Assembly (NCBI RefSeq): GCF_000308435.1
Contig: NZ_BAFR01000189.1
Location: 1 to 64,000 of the forward strand
Reading direction: 5' to 3'
DNA length: 64,000 bases
Source: Nocardia araoensis NBRC 100135
GTDB taxonomy: Bacteria; Actinomycetota; Actinomycetes; Mycobacteriales; Mycobacteriaceae
The translations under genes were made by a program, and so were the position numbers. The notes beneath the pieces were generated by a model that did not search any database, was not told the DNA's origin, and saw only the letters and a list, made by a program, of their open reading frames with translations. Shown here one piece after another: positions 44,606-53,001 of this stretch (within the stretch, counting starts at the first letter, position 1; every line of letters begins with the position of its first letter).

Positions 44606-44878
44606 TCCGGCCGCAGCGCGTCCGGTGCATCCGCTGGACGACTGACGACCACGGTGCGCGGAAGCGTCCGTGCGAGCGCGCAGAGCAGGGCCGTGTTTCG
44701 AGCCCGTGGCTCACCGATCCAGAATCCGGAGTACGAACTGCTCGACCGAGCCCACCCCGGCATCGTCGCGGCGAAGCCGATACCGGCGTTGAGGACTGCG
44801 TTCGCGTAGACGGCTTCGAGATCCGCCACGGTGGCCGGATCGGGTCGCGCGCCGAGCGCCATACCGCCGCGCCCCGCA
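44606..44878. other. Intergenic stretch with a possible truncated frame
   Basis: On the minus strand an ATG at 44862, 17 bp after the YhgE-like stop, opens a frame with coding-like codon use for about 80 codons (VADLEAVYANAVLNAGIGFA is its best stretch). It then runs into the 3' end of the GH3 gene, where it is only a shadow. This may be the 5' remnant of a lost third gene of the YhgE operon. I do not call a gene. Confidence 0.3.
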
Positions 44879-46192
44879 TCAACCCAGAGCGGGCACGCCC
44901 GCGACAGATGCGTTCCCGGCCGCAGCCGTCGCCCGGTGCAGGCCGCGACGGTCGTAGGCGTAGGTCGCGGTCGCTCCGAGCACCAGGCCGATGCCGAGGC
45001 CGAGCACCGTCATCCACAAGCCCTGCCCGAAGCCGGCTTCGGCGCGGGCATCGAAGAACAGGATCGCGCGTACGGCCAAGTAGATCTGATGCATCGGCTC
45101 GAACGCGGCCAGCTTCGCGATGTAGGCGGGCGTGGCTTCCAGCGGCACCGTGGCGGCCGACGACGGCAGGCCGAGGACGACGAAAAGGATCAGGTTGACC
45201 AGCAGTCCGGCGGTGCCGAAGGTGGCCAGGACGGCCAGCGCGGTGACGCCGACGGCGACGATGGCGAGCGCGCCGTACAGCCACAGCAGCAGCGGGCCGG
45301 CCAGCGGGACGCCCAATGCCGCGGCCACACCGAGGAATATGCCGGACAGCAGCGGCGCGGCGGTGACGATGACCGCCCACTTCACCAACAGGGTGTGGAA
45401 CCGGGAAATCCCGGTCGCGGGCGGGTGGACGAACCACGGGCCGTATTCGGTAGGCGTGAAACCGAGCACCGAGTCGACGAGAGTGTGGATGATCATCGCG
45501 CCGGTGAACCCCGCCAGCAGCAGGATCAAGGTGTAGAAGAAGGCGACGAGGCCTTGTCCGGCCCCGTCGTCCATGGGCCGATACGGTGCGGTGACGATCT
45601 GCACCGGGTCGGCGAGCATCAGGCGGGAGGCGCCACTGAGCTCGGCCGGTGCGCCCGGCCCCGCGGCGAGGGCGGAGTTCACCTGGTCGGTCAGGTTCTT
45701 GCCGACGGTCTCGTCCACCTGATCCAGCGCGCGGGCGGCGATGCGCTGCATGATGCCGGTGGTGTACGGGCCGATCCGCGGGTTGGTGTTGATCGTGATC
45801 ACCGGGCGCTCGATCGCTCCGGGGACCACGGCGCCCGCGCCCAGAATCGCCAGCCGCTTGGTGAAGTCGGACGGGATGACGATGGCGCCGTAGACCTCGC
45901 CATGCTGCAACTGTTTGCGCGCCTCGGCGATGCCCACGACCCGCAAGTCGATCTTGTCCGCCGGGATACCGGCGACCAGCGCGTCGGTGACCTGGGCGCC
46001 GATATTCGCGGGCTTGTCGCCGATCGTGTCGCCGACGTCCTGGTTGACCAGGGCGATCGGGAAATCGTGCAGGTTCTTCTCGGTATTGCTGGCGTAACCG
46101 AGGTACATGGTGGCGAGCAGCGCCGCGAAGACCGTCAGCACTGCGATCGGGGCGGTGAAAGTCCGAACCGTCATGCGAGTCAATGTAGTCAC
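44879..46192 (-). CDS. YhgE/Pip-like ABC-2-type membrane protein
   Basis: A 437-residue protein with one N-terminal membrane helix (about 15-33), a large extracytoplasmic domain of about 190 residues containing FPIALVNQDVGDTIG, and five or six C-terminal helices (about 220-425), the layout of YhgE/Pip and ABC-2 transporter permease proteins. Such proteins relate to export or phage/toxin sensitivity. No ATPase gene adjoins. The start is GTG 46192: TACTTT followed by seven bases precedes it on the minus strand, so it looks leaderless. ATG 46174 is an alternative. Divergent TetR and a 35-bp composite palindrome control it. Confidence 0.8.
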   Translation of the reverse strand: MTTLTRMTVRTFTAPIAVLTVFAALLATMYLGYASNTEKNLHDFPIALVNQDVGDTIGDKPANIGAQVTDALVAGIPADKIDLRVVGIAEARKQLQHGEVYGAIVIPSDFTKRLAILGAGAVVPGAIERPVITINTNPRIGPYTTGIMQRIAARALDQVDETVGKNLTDQVNSALAAGPGAPAELSGASRLMLADPVQIVTAPYRPMDDGAGQGLVAFFYTLILLLAGFTGAMIIHTLVDSVLGFTPTEYGPWFVHPPATGISRFHTLLVKWAVIVTAAPLLSGIFLGVAAALGVPLAGPLLLWLYGALAIVAVGVTALAVLATFGTAGLLVNLILFVVLGLPSSAATVPLEATPAYIAKLAAFEPMHQIYLAVRAILFFDARAEAGFGQGLWMTVLGLGIGLVLGATATYAYDRRGLHRATAAAGNASVAGVPALG

Positions 46193-46218
46193 CGCCTACA
46201 AAGTAGGCAATGACTACA
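46184..46218. promoter_or_regulatory. 35-bp composite palindrome, TetR operator
   Basis: Two nested inverted repeats share one centre: TGTAGTCA (46184-46191) with TGACTACA (46211-46218), and GCCTAC (46194-46199) with GTAGGC (46203-46208), around AAA. Only the CC/AA positions break symmetry. It covers the inferred -10 (TACTTT) and the GTG start of the YhgE-like gene, and lies just upstream of the -10 of the TetR gene. Two dimers of the TetR protein could bind. Confidence 0.85.
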
Positions 46219-46239
46219 TTTTGTTATCCTGCATACACC

Positions 46240-46839
46240 ATGCCGATCACTCGAAGCCGGTCCTACCACCACGGCGACCTGCGCGCGGAGCTGCTGCAGC
46301 GTGCCGAGGCGACGCTGCGCGAGTCGGGCGTCGACGGCTTGTCGCTACGTAGGCTGGCCCGCGATGTCGGAGTCAGTCACGCCGCTCCGACCCGGCATTT
46401 CAAAGACAAGCAAGCACTGCTGGACGCCATCGCGGTGTCGGGATTCCAGCGTCTCGCCACCGCCTTGGAGCAGACGGCGGCCGCGAGTTCGGCCGATGGG
46501 CACATCCGGGCCCTTGCCCGGACCTATCTGCATTTCGCGACCGAGAATTCGGCGCTCGTCGCGTTGATGTTCGCGCGCAGGCACAGCCCCGCCGCGGGCG
46601 ATGCGATGTCCCGCGCCGTGGACGCGGCGTTCGCGACGCCGGTCGCGCTCATCGCCGAAGCGCAGAAGCGGGGGGAAGTGATCGACGGCGATCCGCGGCG
46701 CATCGCGCTGTCCGCGGTCGCCGCGCTACAGGGGCTGGCCACCTTCGTCGGCTCGGGCGTGATCGCCGCCGAGACCGCCGACGAACTGGTGGACGAGACG
46801 ACCACGCACATGATCGAGGGCTTACGCCCCAGACCGTGA
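46240..46839 (+). CDS. TetR-family regulator of the YhgE-like gene
   Basis: A 199-residue TetR protein beginning SRSYHHGDLRAELLQRA, then SLRRLARDVGVSHAAPTRHFKDKQALLDAIA (helix-turn-helix), and the TetR_C ligand domain of the WHG-type (FATENSALVALMFARR). ATG 46240 is chosen because the family begins this way. TATCCT (46225-46230) lies nine bases upstream, so the message has little or no leader. It is divergent from the YhgE-like gene and is very probably its repressor. Confidence 0.9.
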   Translation: MPITRSRSYHHGDLRAELLQRAEATLRESGVDGLSLRRLARDVGVSHAAPTRHFKDKQALLDAIAVSGFQRLATALEQTAAASSADGHIRALARTYLHFATENSALVALMFARRHSPAAGDAMSRAVDAAFATPVALIAEAQKRGEVIDGDPRRIALSAVAALQGLATFVGSGVIAAETADELVDETTTHMIEGLRPRP

Positions 46840-46888
46840 CCGGCCGCGGTTGTCCCGGCGCGAGTGGTGGACCACCCGAGGCCGTCCG

Positions 46889-47035
46889 TCAGTACGCGAT
46901 GAACAGGATCTCGTCGCGTGAGTACTCGTGGCCCGGGTGGTTCTCGGCCAGGTGGGCTTGCGTCTTCGCCACGAGATCGTCTTCGTCCGTTCCGACGATC
47001 GATTCTCCGCAGGGGCAGTTCAGCCTTCGCTTCAT
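46889..47035 (-). CDS. DUF1059 small protein
   Basis: A 48-residue protein: MKRRLNCPCGESIVGTDEDD through HLAENHPGHEYSRDEILFIA is the entire DUF1059 motif, with CPCG probably a zinc site together with the distal His residues. The start ATG 47035 has GGAAAGG at good spacing. A longer frame to 47176 is not supported. Function is unknown. It is unusual for being freestanding, lying between the TetR gene and the steroid operon end. Confidence 0.85.
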   Translation of the reverse strand: MKRRLNCPCGESIVGTDEDDLVAKTQAHLAENHPGHEYSRDEILFIAY

Positions 47036-47258
47036 CAGCGTCCTTTCCTCGATCCGACAGTGTAGGCGCACGCGGGCGATCGAGCCCGGCCGAGCCGTAT
47101 TGTCAGCCGGTCGGCGCCTTCCCTTGTGCCGCAACGCACTCGAGATCCGTCGCATTCCGGCCGGGGTCGGGCGCACCGGCGGTCATCGGCATGAGCGGGC
47201 ATGCGATCCGACCGGCGCGCAGCTCGACGAGGCGCCGACCACGTGCCGGGCTACCTGG

Positions 47259-48146
47259 TCAGCCACGTGACCATTCGTGGCCCCAGTAGCTGTCGGCGGT
47301 GATCTCCTCCGCGCTGTAGGTGGACTCGTCGACCAGCACACCTTCGGTGCCGTATTCGAGATCCCAGCCACCGGGAGTGCGGACATAGAAGGAGATCATC
47401 TTGTCGTTGGTGTGCCTGCCGAGGGTCGACGACAACGGGTGACCCGCCCGCATGACGCGGTCGAGCGCCCGGCCGACGTCGTCGAGGGCGTCGACCTCGA
47501 CCATGATGTGCACCAGGCCCGGCCCGTCGGGACGGGTGCCGGGGATCAGGGCGAGGCTGTGGTGGCGCTGGTTGACACCGAGGAATCGCACGCGAACCGG
47601 TCCCACGCCGGGTGGAGTGGGCACCCGGAACGAGCCGCGCGGCAGGAAACCGAGCACCTCGCAGTAGAAACGGTTCGCCTCCTCGAGGTCGGGGACCGGT
47701 AGCACGACGTGGCCCAGGCCCAATCCCTCGGTGACGAAGCGGTTGCCATGCCCGGTGACTACTGGGCTGTGGTCGAGCACCGGGCCGTGGAAGACCTCGA
47801 CGGTGAACCCGGCGGGGTCGGTGAAGCCGAACGCTTCTTCCACGCGCAGTGCGTCGACCTGCTCCTGGGTCAGCGGTGTGACCGCCACGCCCGCCTGCTC
47901 CAGCGCGCGCCGCACCCGGGCCAACGCGCGATAGTCGCGCACCTCCCAGCCGACGGCCAGCACTCGGTCCTGTTCCGCCGGAACGAGTTCCAAACGGTAG
48001 GCGTGCTCGTCCATCCGCAGATACAGGCTGTCCGGGTTCGGCCCGGTGGCCCGGGCGAAGCCCATCACGTCGAAGGCGAAGGCGCGCCAAGCCGCTACGT
48101 CGGCGATGGCGACTCGGACGTAACCGAGCGAGGCGATGTCAGCCAT
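47259..48146 (-). CDS. hsaC: Type I extradiol dioxygenase, HsaC/BphC family
   Basis: A 295-residue two-domain vicinal-oxygen-chelate enzyme. Iron ligands are His146 (GLGHVVL), His213 (GLVHIMVEV) and Glu264 (WDLEYGTEG). The catalytic His is in NQRHHSLAL (195). It is close in length and wording to mycobacterial HsaC, which meta-cleaves the catechol (3,4-DHSA) formed in cholesterol ring degradation. Biphenyl-type activity is a rival assignment. It is the last gene of the minus-strand operon, 16 bp after kshB. GAGGAG precedes the ATG. Confidence 0.82.
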   Translation of the reverse strand: MADIASLGYVRVAIADVAAWRAFAFDVMGFARATGPNPDSLYLRMDEHAYRLELVPAEQDRVLAVGWEVRDYRALARVRRALEQAGVAVTPLTQEQVDALRVEEAFGFTDPAGFTVEVFHGPVLDHSPVVTGHGNRFVTEGLGLGHVVLPVPDLEEANRFYCEVLGFLPRGSFRVPTPPGVGPVRVRFLGVNQRHHSLALIPGTRPDGPGLVHIMVEVDALDDVGRALDRVMRAGHPLSSTLGRHTNDKMISFYVRTPGGWDLEYGTEGVLVDESTYSAEEITADSYWGHEWSRG

Positions 48147-48162
48147 GGATTCGTCGTACTCC

Positions 48163-49305
48163 TCAGGAATAGGTGACTTGCACCGTGTCGGTGACCGGGA
48201 TCGCCTGGCAGGCCAGCACGTATCCCTCGGCCAGATCGGCCTCGTCGAGAACTTCGTTGTGCCGCATCTCCACCTGCCCGGACACGACCCGGCAGGTGCA
48301 GGCGCTGCACGCGCCCTCGCGGCAGGAATAGGGCGCTTCCAGCCCGTTGGCCAGCAGAACGTCGAGCAGGACCTGCCGGCGTGGCCACGGAAGCGCGCGC
48401 GTCTCGCCGTCGAGTTCCACCTCGACCTCGGCGCGGTCGCCGGAGTCGATCACGTCGGGTGCGCCCGCCTCGAACGGATTGCCGCCGAGCGACACGAATT
48501 TCTCGACGTGCACGCGCTTACGGTCGGCGCCCAGCTCGATCAGCGCCGCGGAGACAGCGTCCATGAACGGGCCGGGGCCGCACACGAACGCCTCGCGCTC
48601 GCGCCACGGTCCGGCCAGCGCGGCGAGCTGCGCGCGGGACGGCAGCCCTTGCACGCTCTCCAGCCGATGCACCACGACCAGGCGGCCGGGATACCGGGTG
48701 GACAGTTCCGCCAGTTCGGCCGCGAAGATCACCGACCGCTCGTCGCGGTTGGCGTAGATCAGCGCGCAGTGCCCTGATCCGGCCGCCAGCACCGATTTCA
48801 GGATCGACAGCACCGGGGTGATCCCGCTGCCCGCCGCGAACAACAGCACGTCGTCGTCCAGCGAGGCCGGGGTGAACACACCCGCGGGCGGCAGCGCGTC
48901 GAGCGTTGTACCCGCAACGGCGTTGTCGCACAACCAATTCGATGCGTAGCCGTCGGGCGTTCGCTTGACCGTGACCTGCAGCGGCTCCCCTTGGTGCGGC
49001 GCGCTCGACAACGAGTAGCAGCGGCTCACCGAGCCGGTCAGCTCGCTCGGAATCCGCAGGGTCAGGAACTGGCCCGGCCGATAGTCGATCGGGCTCGACT
49101 GCTCCGCGACCGGACTCAACTCCAGCGATACCGCATCGTGGGTCTCCCGGATCACCTTCGCCACGCGCAGGGTGAGAAATGCACCGGGGCGGGTCTCGGT
49201 GCCGCCGGAAGTTTCGGTCCGGGTCCCCGGTGCCACGGCCGCTCGGGGCCGATCCACTGTCGCGTCTCCTCTTCGGTCGTCCACGGCCGTCACGTGTGCG
49301 CTCAC
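48163..49305 (-). CDS. kshB: Reductase component, KshB type
   Basis: A 380-residue FAD and plant-type 2Fe-2S reductase: FAD domain (RPGQFLTLRIP, RCYSLSSAP), NAD domain (LLFAAGSGITPVLSILKSV, VFVCGPGPFMDAV-like block) and a C-terminal ferredoxin with the cluster motif CREGACSACTCRV. KshB passes electrons from NADH to the oxygenase KshA for steroid 9-alpha-hydroxylation. It starts GTG 49305, overlapping the 75-aa gene by four bases (GTGA). A disordered N-terminal extension of about 40 residues is present. Confidence 0.85.
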   Translation of the reverse strand: MSAHVTAVDDRRGDATVDRPRAAVAPGTRTETSGGTETRPGAFLTLRVAKVIRETHDAVSLELSPVAEQSSPIDYRPGQFLTLRIPSELTGSVSRCYSLSSAPHQGEPLQVTVKRTPDGYASNWLCDNAVAGTTLDALPPAGVFTPASLDDDVLLFAAGSGITPVLSILKSVLAAGSGHCALIYANRDERSVIFAAELAELSTRYPGRLVVVHRLESVQGLPSRAQLAALAGPWREREAFVCGPGPFMDAVSAALIELGADRKRVHVEKFVSLGGNPFEAGAPDVIDSGDRAEVEVELDGETRALPWPRRQVLLDVLLANGLEAPYSCREGACSACTCRVVSGQVEMRHNEVLDEADLAEGYVLACQAIPVTDTVQVTYS

Positions 49306-49529
49306 GGCACGTCCCCGTCACGAGTGCTGACCTCGATCAGCCCGTCCGCGACCGCCGCATCGATGCTGTCGCGCAGCGCCACACAGGTCCGCACCCGCGC
49401 ACCGGCCGCCCCGGCGAACTCGGCGCACGCCGCCACCGCGCTCGCGCTCCATTGCACGCTGGTGTGCTGCGGACTGAACTTCTCGACGAGCACGCACGTC
49501 GCGCACGCACGGCAGCTGACCCGTTCCAT
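49302..49529 (-). CDS. Small cysteine-bearing protein in the ksh operon
   Basis: A 75-residue protein: ERVSCRACATCVLVEKFSPQ and two later cysteines (ACAEF, RTCVALRDS). The first two CxxC-like cysteines could bind a metal or an Fe-S cluster. No known family is recognised. ATG 49529 has a GGGGA sequence upstream. It begins 12 bp after kshA and its stop overlaps the kshB start, so it is tightly co-translated with both oxygenase components. A role in their electron transfer or assembly is inferred only. Confidence 0.75.
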   Translation of the reverse strand: MERVSCRACATCVLVEKFSPQHTSVQWSASAVAACAEFAGAAGARVRTCVALRDSIDAAVADGLIEVSTRDGDVP

Positions 49530-49540
49530 CGAGTCCCCGC

Positions 49541-50683
49541 TCAGGCGCCGGCGGTGGCGCGCTGCTCGGCGAGATTCTCGGCGACCTCCGCCTCCCACGC
49601 CGTGACCGCCCGGGTGGTGTCCACTTCGAATTCGAAGCGGTCGGTCATCTTCGGGTCGATATCGGCCACATCGGTGTAGAACTGCTCGTACCAACGGCGC
49701 AGCTGGTAGACGGGTCCGTCCTCCTCACACAGCAGCGGGTTGTCGATGCGGGTCTTGCGCTGCCAGATCGCGGCGTCCTGTTCGAAGCCGCGCCCCAGGC
49801 CGCCCGCGAACTTCGCCGCGATGTCCTCGGCCTGCTCCGGGGGCACGCCGTGCGGCTTCTTCACTATCGCGCCGTACTGCAGCACGAACTTCGTTGGCGA
49901 CACCGGATAGTGGCAATTGATGAGGATGCCCTCGACCGTCAGGCCCGCGCTTTCGCTGCGCAGGTGATCGATCATGTAGGACGGGCCATAGTAAGAGGCG
50001 TCGGAGTGCAGGACGTTCTTGCCGCCCAGCGCCTTCGCGGTCTCCCCCATCATGTCCTCGCGCGACACCGAGGTCATGTACTGACTGGCGATGTGACCTT
50101 CGAAGACGTTCTTGAAGTAGGTCGGGAACCCGAAGTGCACGTAGAAGAAGTGCGCCATGTCCACGACGTTGTCGATGACCTCGCGGCAGTTCGCGCCGTC
50201 GATCGTCATGGTGTTCCAGGTCCAGTCGGTCCACTCGTCGCTGAACGCTCCGTCGATGCGCGGAATGGCGACCTCTTCCGGCGGCGGATTGCCCTCGGGG
50301 TCGTTCCACACGAACAGCTGTTTGTTCTGCTCCAGCGTCGGCCACGAGCGGGTCCGCGCCCGGGGCGGCACCCGGCGGCCGTAGGGGATGCCCGTGCAGC
50401 GGCCGTTGCCGCCCCACCGCCAGTCGTGGAAGGGGCAGGCGATCGAGTCACCCTTGATCCGGCCGTCCCCCAGATTTCCGCCCATGTGCCTGCAATAGGC
50501 GTCCAACACGTGGAGTTCTCCGCCGGCACCGGCGAAGATCACCAGTTCGGTGCCGAAGATCTCGACGGTGTGCGGCTTCCCGTCCCGGAAGTCCTGCGCG
50601 AGCCCCAGGCAGTGCCAGCCGCGCGCGTACCGCGCTGGCGGAGCGCCCGCGTCGATCACTCGGACCTCGGTGTCGGTAGTCAT
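49541..50683 (-). CDS. kshA: 3-ketosteroid 9-alpha-hydroxylase oxygenase (KshA-type)
   Basis: A 380-residue Rieske oxygenase. Cluster ligands Cys64, His66, Cys83 and His86 (YCRHMGG, ACPFHDWRW) and the mononuclear iron site NVVDMAHFFYVHFG with His178 and His183 are visible. PTYFKNVFEGHIASQYMTSV is shared with mycobacterial KshA as I recall its sequence. KshA with KshB hydroxylates C9 of 3-ketosteroids, opening ring B together with KstD. ATG 50683 has GGAGG upstream. It lies after hsaB with a 93-bp gap that has an operator-like sequence, so a second promoter is possible. Confidence 0.88.
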   Translation of the reverse strand: MTTDTEVRVIDAGAPPARYARGWHCLGLAQDFRDGKPHTVEIFGTELVIFAGAGGELHVLDAYCRHMGGNLGDGRIKGDSIACPFHDWRWGGNGRCTGIPYGRRVPPRARTRSWPTLEQNKQLFVWNDPEGNPPPEEVAIPRIDGAFSDEWTDWTWNTMTIDGANCREVIDNVVDMAHFFYVHFGFPTYFKNVFEGHIASQYMTSVSREDMMGETAKALGGKNVLHSDASYYGPSYMIDHLRSESAGLTVEGILINCHYPVSPTKFVLQYGAIVKKPHGVPPEQAEDIAAKFAGGLGRGFEQDAAIWQRKTRIDNPLLCEEDGPVYQLRRWYEQFYTDVADIDPKMTDRFEFEVDTTRAVTAWEAEVAENLAEQRATAGA

Positions 50684-50720
50684 CGGTTCCTCCACAATTC
50701 GCGCACGTTTGTCACCTCGA

Positions 50721-50738
50721 TATTTCGGTTCGGCATGC
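50721..50738. promoter_or_regulatory. Degenerate copy of the steroid/ribBA operator motif
   Basis: TATTTCGGTTCGGCATGC matches the 18-mer before ribBA at 13 of 18 positions. It sits 38-55 bp upstream of the kshA start, inside the only sizeable gap of the operon. Confidence 0.4.
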
Positions 50739-50776
50739 CGGCCGGGAAATGCGCAGTCCCACTGGCCGGGAGGCAC

Positions 50777-51283
50777 TCAGGCCGAATCGAGCCGCCCGAA
50801 CGCGGAGCGGTAGAACAGCAGCGGCGCGGTCTCGCGGTGCTCCGACAGCGCGGTGACCCGCGCGATCACGATGGTGTGGTCACCGCCGTCCACTTCCCGC
50901 TCGACCTCGCAATCCAGCCACGCCATCGTTCCGGCCAGCAGCGGCGAGCCGTTCGGGGAGACCTCCCAGTCCACCCCCGCGAACTTGTCGGTGCCGCTGC
51001 GCGCGAGCCGACGACAGAGGTCCTGCTGGTCGTGGGCCAAGATGTTGACGCAGAGCCTGCCGACCGCTCTGATGCGCGGCCACGACGTGGAGCTGCGCGC
51101 GGGGCAGAAACAGACCGCAGGCGGCCGCAGCGACAGCGCCGAGAACGACTGACAGGTGAAGCCGACCGGCCCGTCCTCCGTCCGCGCCGTGATCACCGTG
51201 ACGCCGGTACAGAAGCGACCCAGCACGGCTTTGAAATCGCGCATGTCCAGGGGTGATCCGTCCATCGCCAGCACCGGTTCCAT
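50777..51283 (-). CDS. hsaB: Flavin reductase component, HsaB-like
   Basis: A 168-residue FMN reductase of the split-barrel family: FKAVLGRFCTGVTVITARTE, GFTCQSFSALSLRPP, VNILAHDQQDLCRRLA, DKFAGVDWE and DGGDHTIVIARV follow the HsaB order. HsaB supplies reduced flavin to the monooxygenase HsaA. ATG 51283 has AGGAGG. It is the first gene of the hsaB-kshA-orf75-kshB-hsaC operon, with the operator-like 18-mer directly upstream of its RBS. Its partner oxygenase HsaA lies 5.4 kb away. Confidence 0.87.
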   Translation of the reverse strand: MEPVLAMDGSPLDMRDFKAVLGRFCTGVTVITARTEDGPVGFTCQSFSALSLRPPAVCFCPARSSTSWPRIRAVGRLCVNILAHDQQDLCRRLARSGTDKFAGVDWEVSPNGSPLLAGTMAWLDCEVEREVDGGDHTIVIARVTALSEHRETAPLLFYRSAFGRLDSA

Positions 51284-51292
51284 CGGGCCTCC

Positions 51293-51315
51293 TATTTCTA
51301 TCAGGCATATACCTG
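51293..51315. promoter_or_regulatory. Operator-like motif before hsaB (copy A)
   Basis: TATTTCTATCAGGCATAT (51293-51310) equals the ribBA copy at 17 of 18 positions. Within it and just beyond, CAGGCATATACCTG (51302-51315) is a near-perfect 14-bp dyad. Relative to hsaB it abuts the Shine-Dalgarno GGAGG. It lies between divergent hsaB and the IclR gene. Confidence 0.75.
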
Positions 51316-51507
51316 ACAGCTATGACAGCAGTGCCGACCCGAGGGTCGTCAAGATCGAAGTCCGGTCACCGAGATGCGGATCCGTAGAAGCTACGTAGTT
51401 CTCCCGATTCATCCCGGCCGCGAACTCGCCACTGTGATGGGTGACACAAACGATCGAGCACGTAATGCCTGGTCGACGTTGACCGACTGTGACCGACGGA
51501 GGTTCGA

Positions 51508-52341
51508 ATGACCGTCACCCTGCTGCCCGACACCGAGCCGCGCACCGCGCGGGTCCCGCACCGGACCCGCGCGAAGGGGGTGGAAGCCGAGGTGCCGGTG
51601 TCGATGATCGAGCGGATGACCCTCATCCTGGACGCGTTCGACGCCGCCACCCCGACGCTGACGCTGCTGGGCCTGGTGGAACGCACCGGCCTGCCGCGTT
51701 CGACCGTCCATCGGATCCTCGATCAGATGATCCGGCTGCGCTGGCTGGCCCACACCTCCGGTGGGTACCGGCTCGGCATGCGGACCCTGGAACTGGGCGG
51801 GCTCACCGCCGACCACAACGAGATCCGCGACGCGGTCAGCCCGCTGCTGCACGAGTTGTGCCAGCGCACCGGCATGGTCGGGCACCTGGCGGTGCTCGAC
51901 GGACGCGAGGTGGTGTACCTGGACAAGGCGGGCGGCCGTTTGGCCGCGATGCTGCCGACCCGCCTCGGCGGCCGCATGCCCGCGCACTGCACCGCACTCG
52001 GCAAGGCCATGCTGGCCACGCTCGAGCCGAGCATCGCCGAAGCCGCGTTCCATTCCCGGCTGCCCCGGCGGACCCCGCACACCATCACCGAACCCGACGT
52101 GCTGCATCGCGCCCTGGCGCAGATCCGGCTGCGCCAGGGCGTGGCGGTCGACCGGGAGGAATCCATGGACGGAATCGCCTGCGTCGCAGCGCCGGTGCGG
52201 GGCCGCGGCACCGCCCCCGCGGCGCTGTCGCTGTCCGGGCGGGCCGAGGCGATGAGCTTCGACAAGCTGGCGCGAGTACTGCTCGAGATCTCCCATGAGG
52301 CCGGACGGACGCTGTTCGGGCGCCGGGCCCACTGGCGATAG
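51508..52341 (+). CDS. IclR-family regulator of the steroid gene block
   Basis: A 277-residue IclR protein with an N-terminal extension of about 30 residues, winged helix (MIERMTLILDAFDAATP, TGLPRSTVHRILDQMIRL) and effector domain (MVGHLAVLDGREVVYLDKAG, HCTALGKAMLATLE, GVAVDREESMDGIACVAAPV). ATG 51508 has GGAGG. Divergent from hsaB with 224 bp between, and followed by PadR (37 bp), it is a likely regulator of the catabolic operon. The inducer may be a steroid-derived acid, which is inference. Confidence 0.9.
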   Translation: MTVTLLPDTEPRTARVPHRTRAKGVEAEVPVSMIERMTLILDAFDAATPTLTLLGLVERTGLPRSTVHRILDQMIRLRWLAHTSGGYRLGMRTLELGGLTADHNEIRDAVSPLLHELCQRTGMVGHLAVLDGREVVYLDKAGGRLAAMLPTRLGGRMPAHCTALGKAMLATLEPSIAEAAFHSRLPRRTPHTITEPDVLHRALAQIRLRQGVAVDREESMDGIACVAAPVRGRGTAPAALSLSGRAEAMSFDKLARVLLEISHEAGRTLFGRRAHWR

Positions 52342-52352
52342 TCCGAATCCGA

Positions 52353-52361
52353 ATATGCCTG
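52353..52361. promoter_or_regulatory. Half-site of the operator motif before padR
   Basis: ATATGCCTG is the exact reverse complement of CAGGCATAT, the core of the hsaB and ribBA copies. It lies six bases upstream of the inferred -10 TACAGT of the leaderless padR gene, where a bound regulator would interfere. Confidence 0.45.
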
Positions 52362-52378
52362 GGCGGTACAGTCCGACC

Positions 52379-52954
52379 ATGACCGATGGCGTCACACCCG
52401 CGGTGCCCGACCTGCCGACCACCGCGTGGGCCGTGCTCGGCATGCTCTCGCACGCCGACGAGCTCTCCGGCTACGACTTGAAGAAATGGGCCGACTGGAG
52501 TCTGCAATTCTTCTATTGGAGCCCGTCGTTCAGCCAGATCTACGCCGAACTCAAACGGCTCGAGAAGCACGGCTATGCCAGCTCCCGCACGGTCGTGCAG
52601 GAGGACGGCGTGCGCGGCAAGCGGATGTACGCCATCACCCCGGAAGGTCGTGCGGCCGCGGCGAACTGGGTCAATCACGCGCCGGTGGAGGCGCCGGTGC
52701 TCAAGCACAGCGTGATGCTGCGGGCATGGCTCGGCAACCTCGCCGAGCCGGACCGGATGCGCGGCATACTGACCGAGCACATCGAATACGCCGAGAAGAT
52801 GCGCAGGCGCGCCGAGGCCGACGCACAAGGCGCAGAGGCGAATCCCGACTGGGCCTATCCCGAACTGGTGCTGCGCTGGTGCGTGCGGCACTACGAGGCG
52901 GAACGCGATTTCGCCCTGCAGCTGCTGGCGGATATCGAACGACTCACTGAGTGA
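52379..52954 (+). CDS. PadR-family regulator
   Basis: A 191-residue PadR protein: winged helix TTAWAVLGMLSHADELSGYDL, KKWADWSLQFFYWSPSFSQI and YAELKRLEKHGY, followed by GKRMYAITPEG and a C-terminal helical dimer domain (about 95-190). Start ATG 52379: TACAGT (52367-52372) followed by six bases indicates a leaderless message. It lies 37 bp after the IclR gene and 61 bp before ribBA. Candidate regulator of the shared operator motif. Confidence 0.9.
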   Translation: MTDGVTPAVPDLPTTAWAVLGMLSHADELSGYDLKKWADWSLQFFYWSPSFSQIYAELKRLEKHGYASSRTVVQEDGVRGKRMYAITPEGRAAAANWVNHAPVEAPVLKHSVMLRAWLGNLAEPDRMRGILTEHIEYAEKMRRRAEADAQGAEANPDWAYPELVLRWCVRHYEAERDFALQLLADIERLTE

Positions 52955-52983
52955 GACGACACCTGGTTCTTCCGGCCTCGCCA

Positions 52984-53001
52984 TATTTCTATTAGGCATA
53001 T
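52984..53001. promoter_or_regulatory. Operator-like motif before ribBA (copy B)
   Basis: TATTTCTATTAGGCATAT directly abuts GGAGG (53002-53006), the ribBA ribosome site. It differs from copy A at one base, and lies in the opposite orientation relative to its gene. It is too AT-rich and too similar to the hsaB copy to be chance in this GC-rich DNA. Confidence 0.75.
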
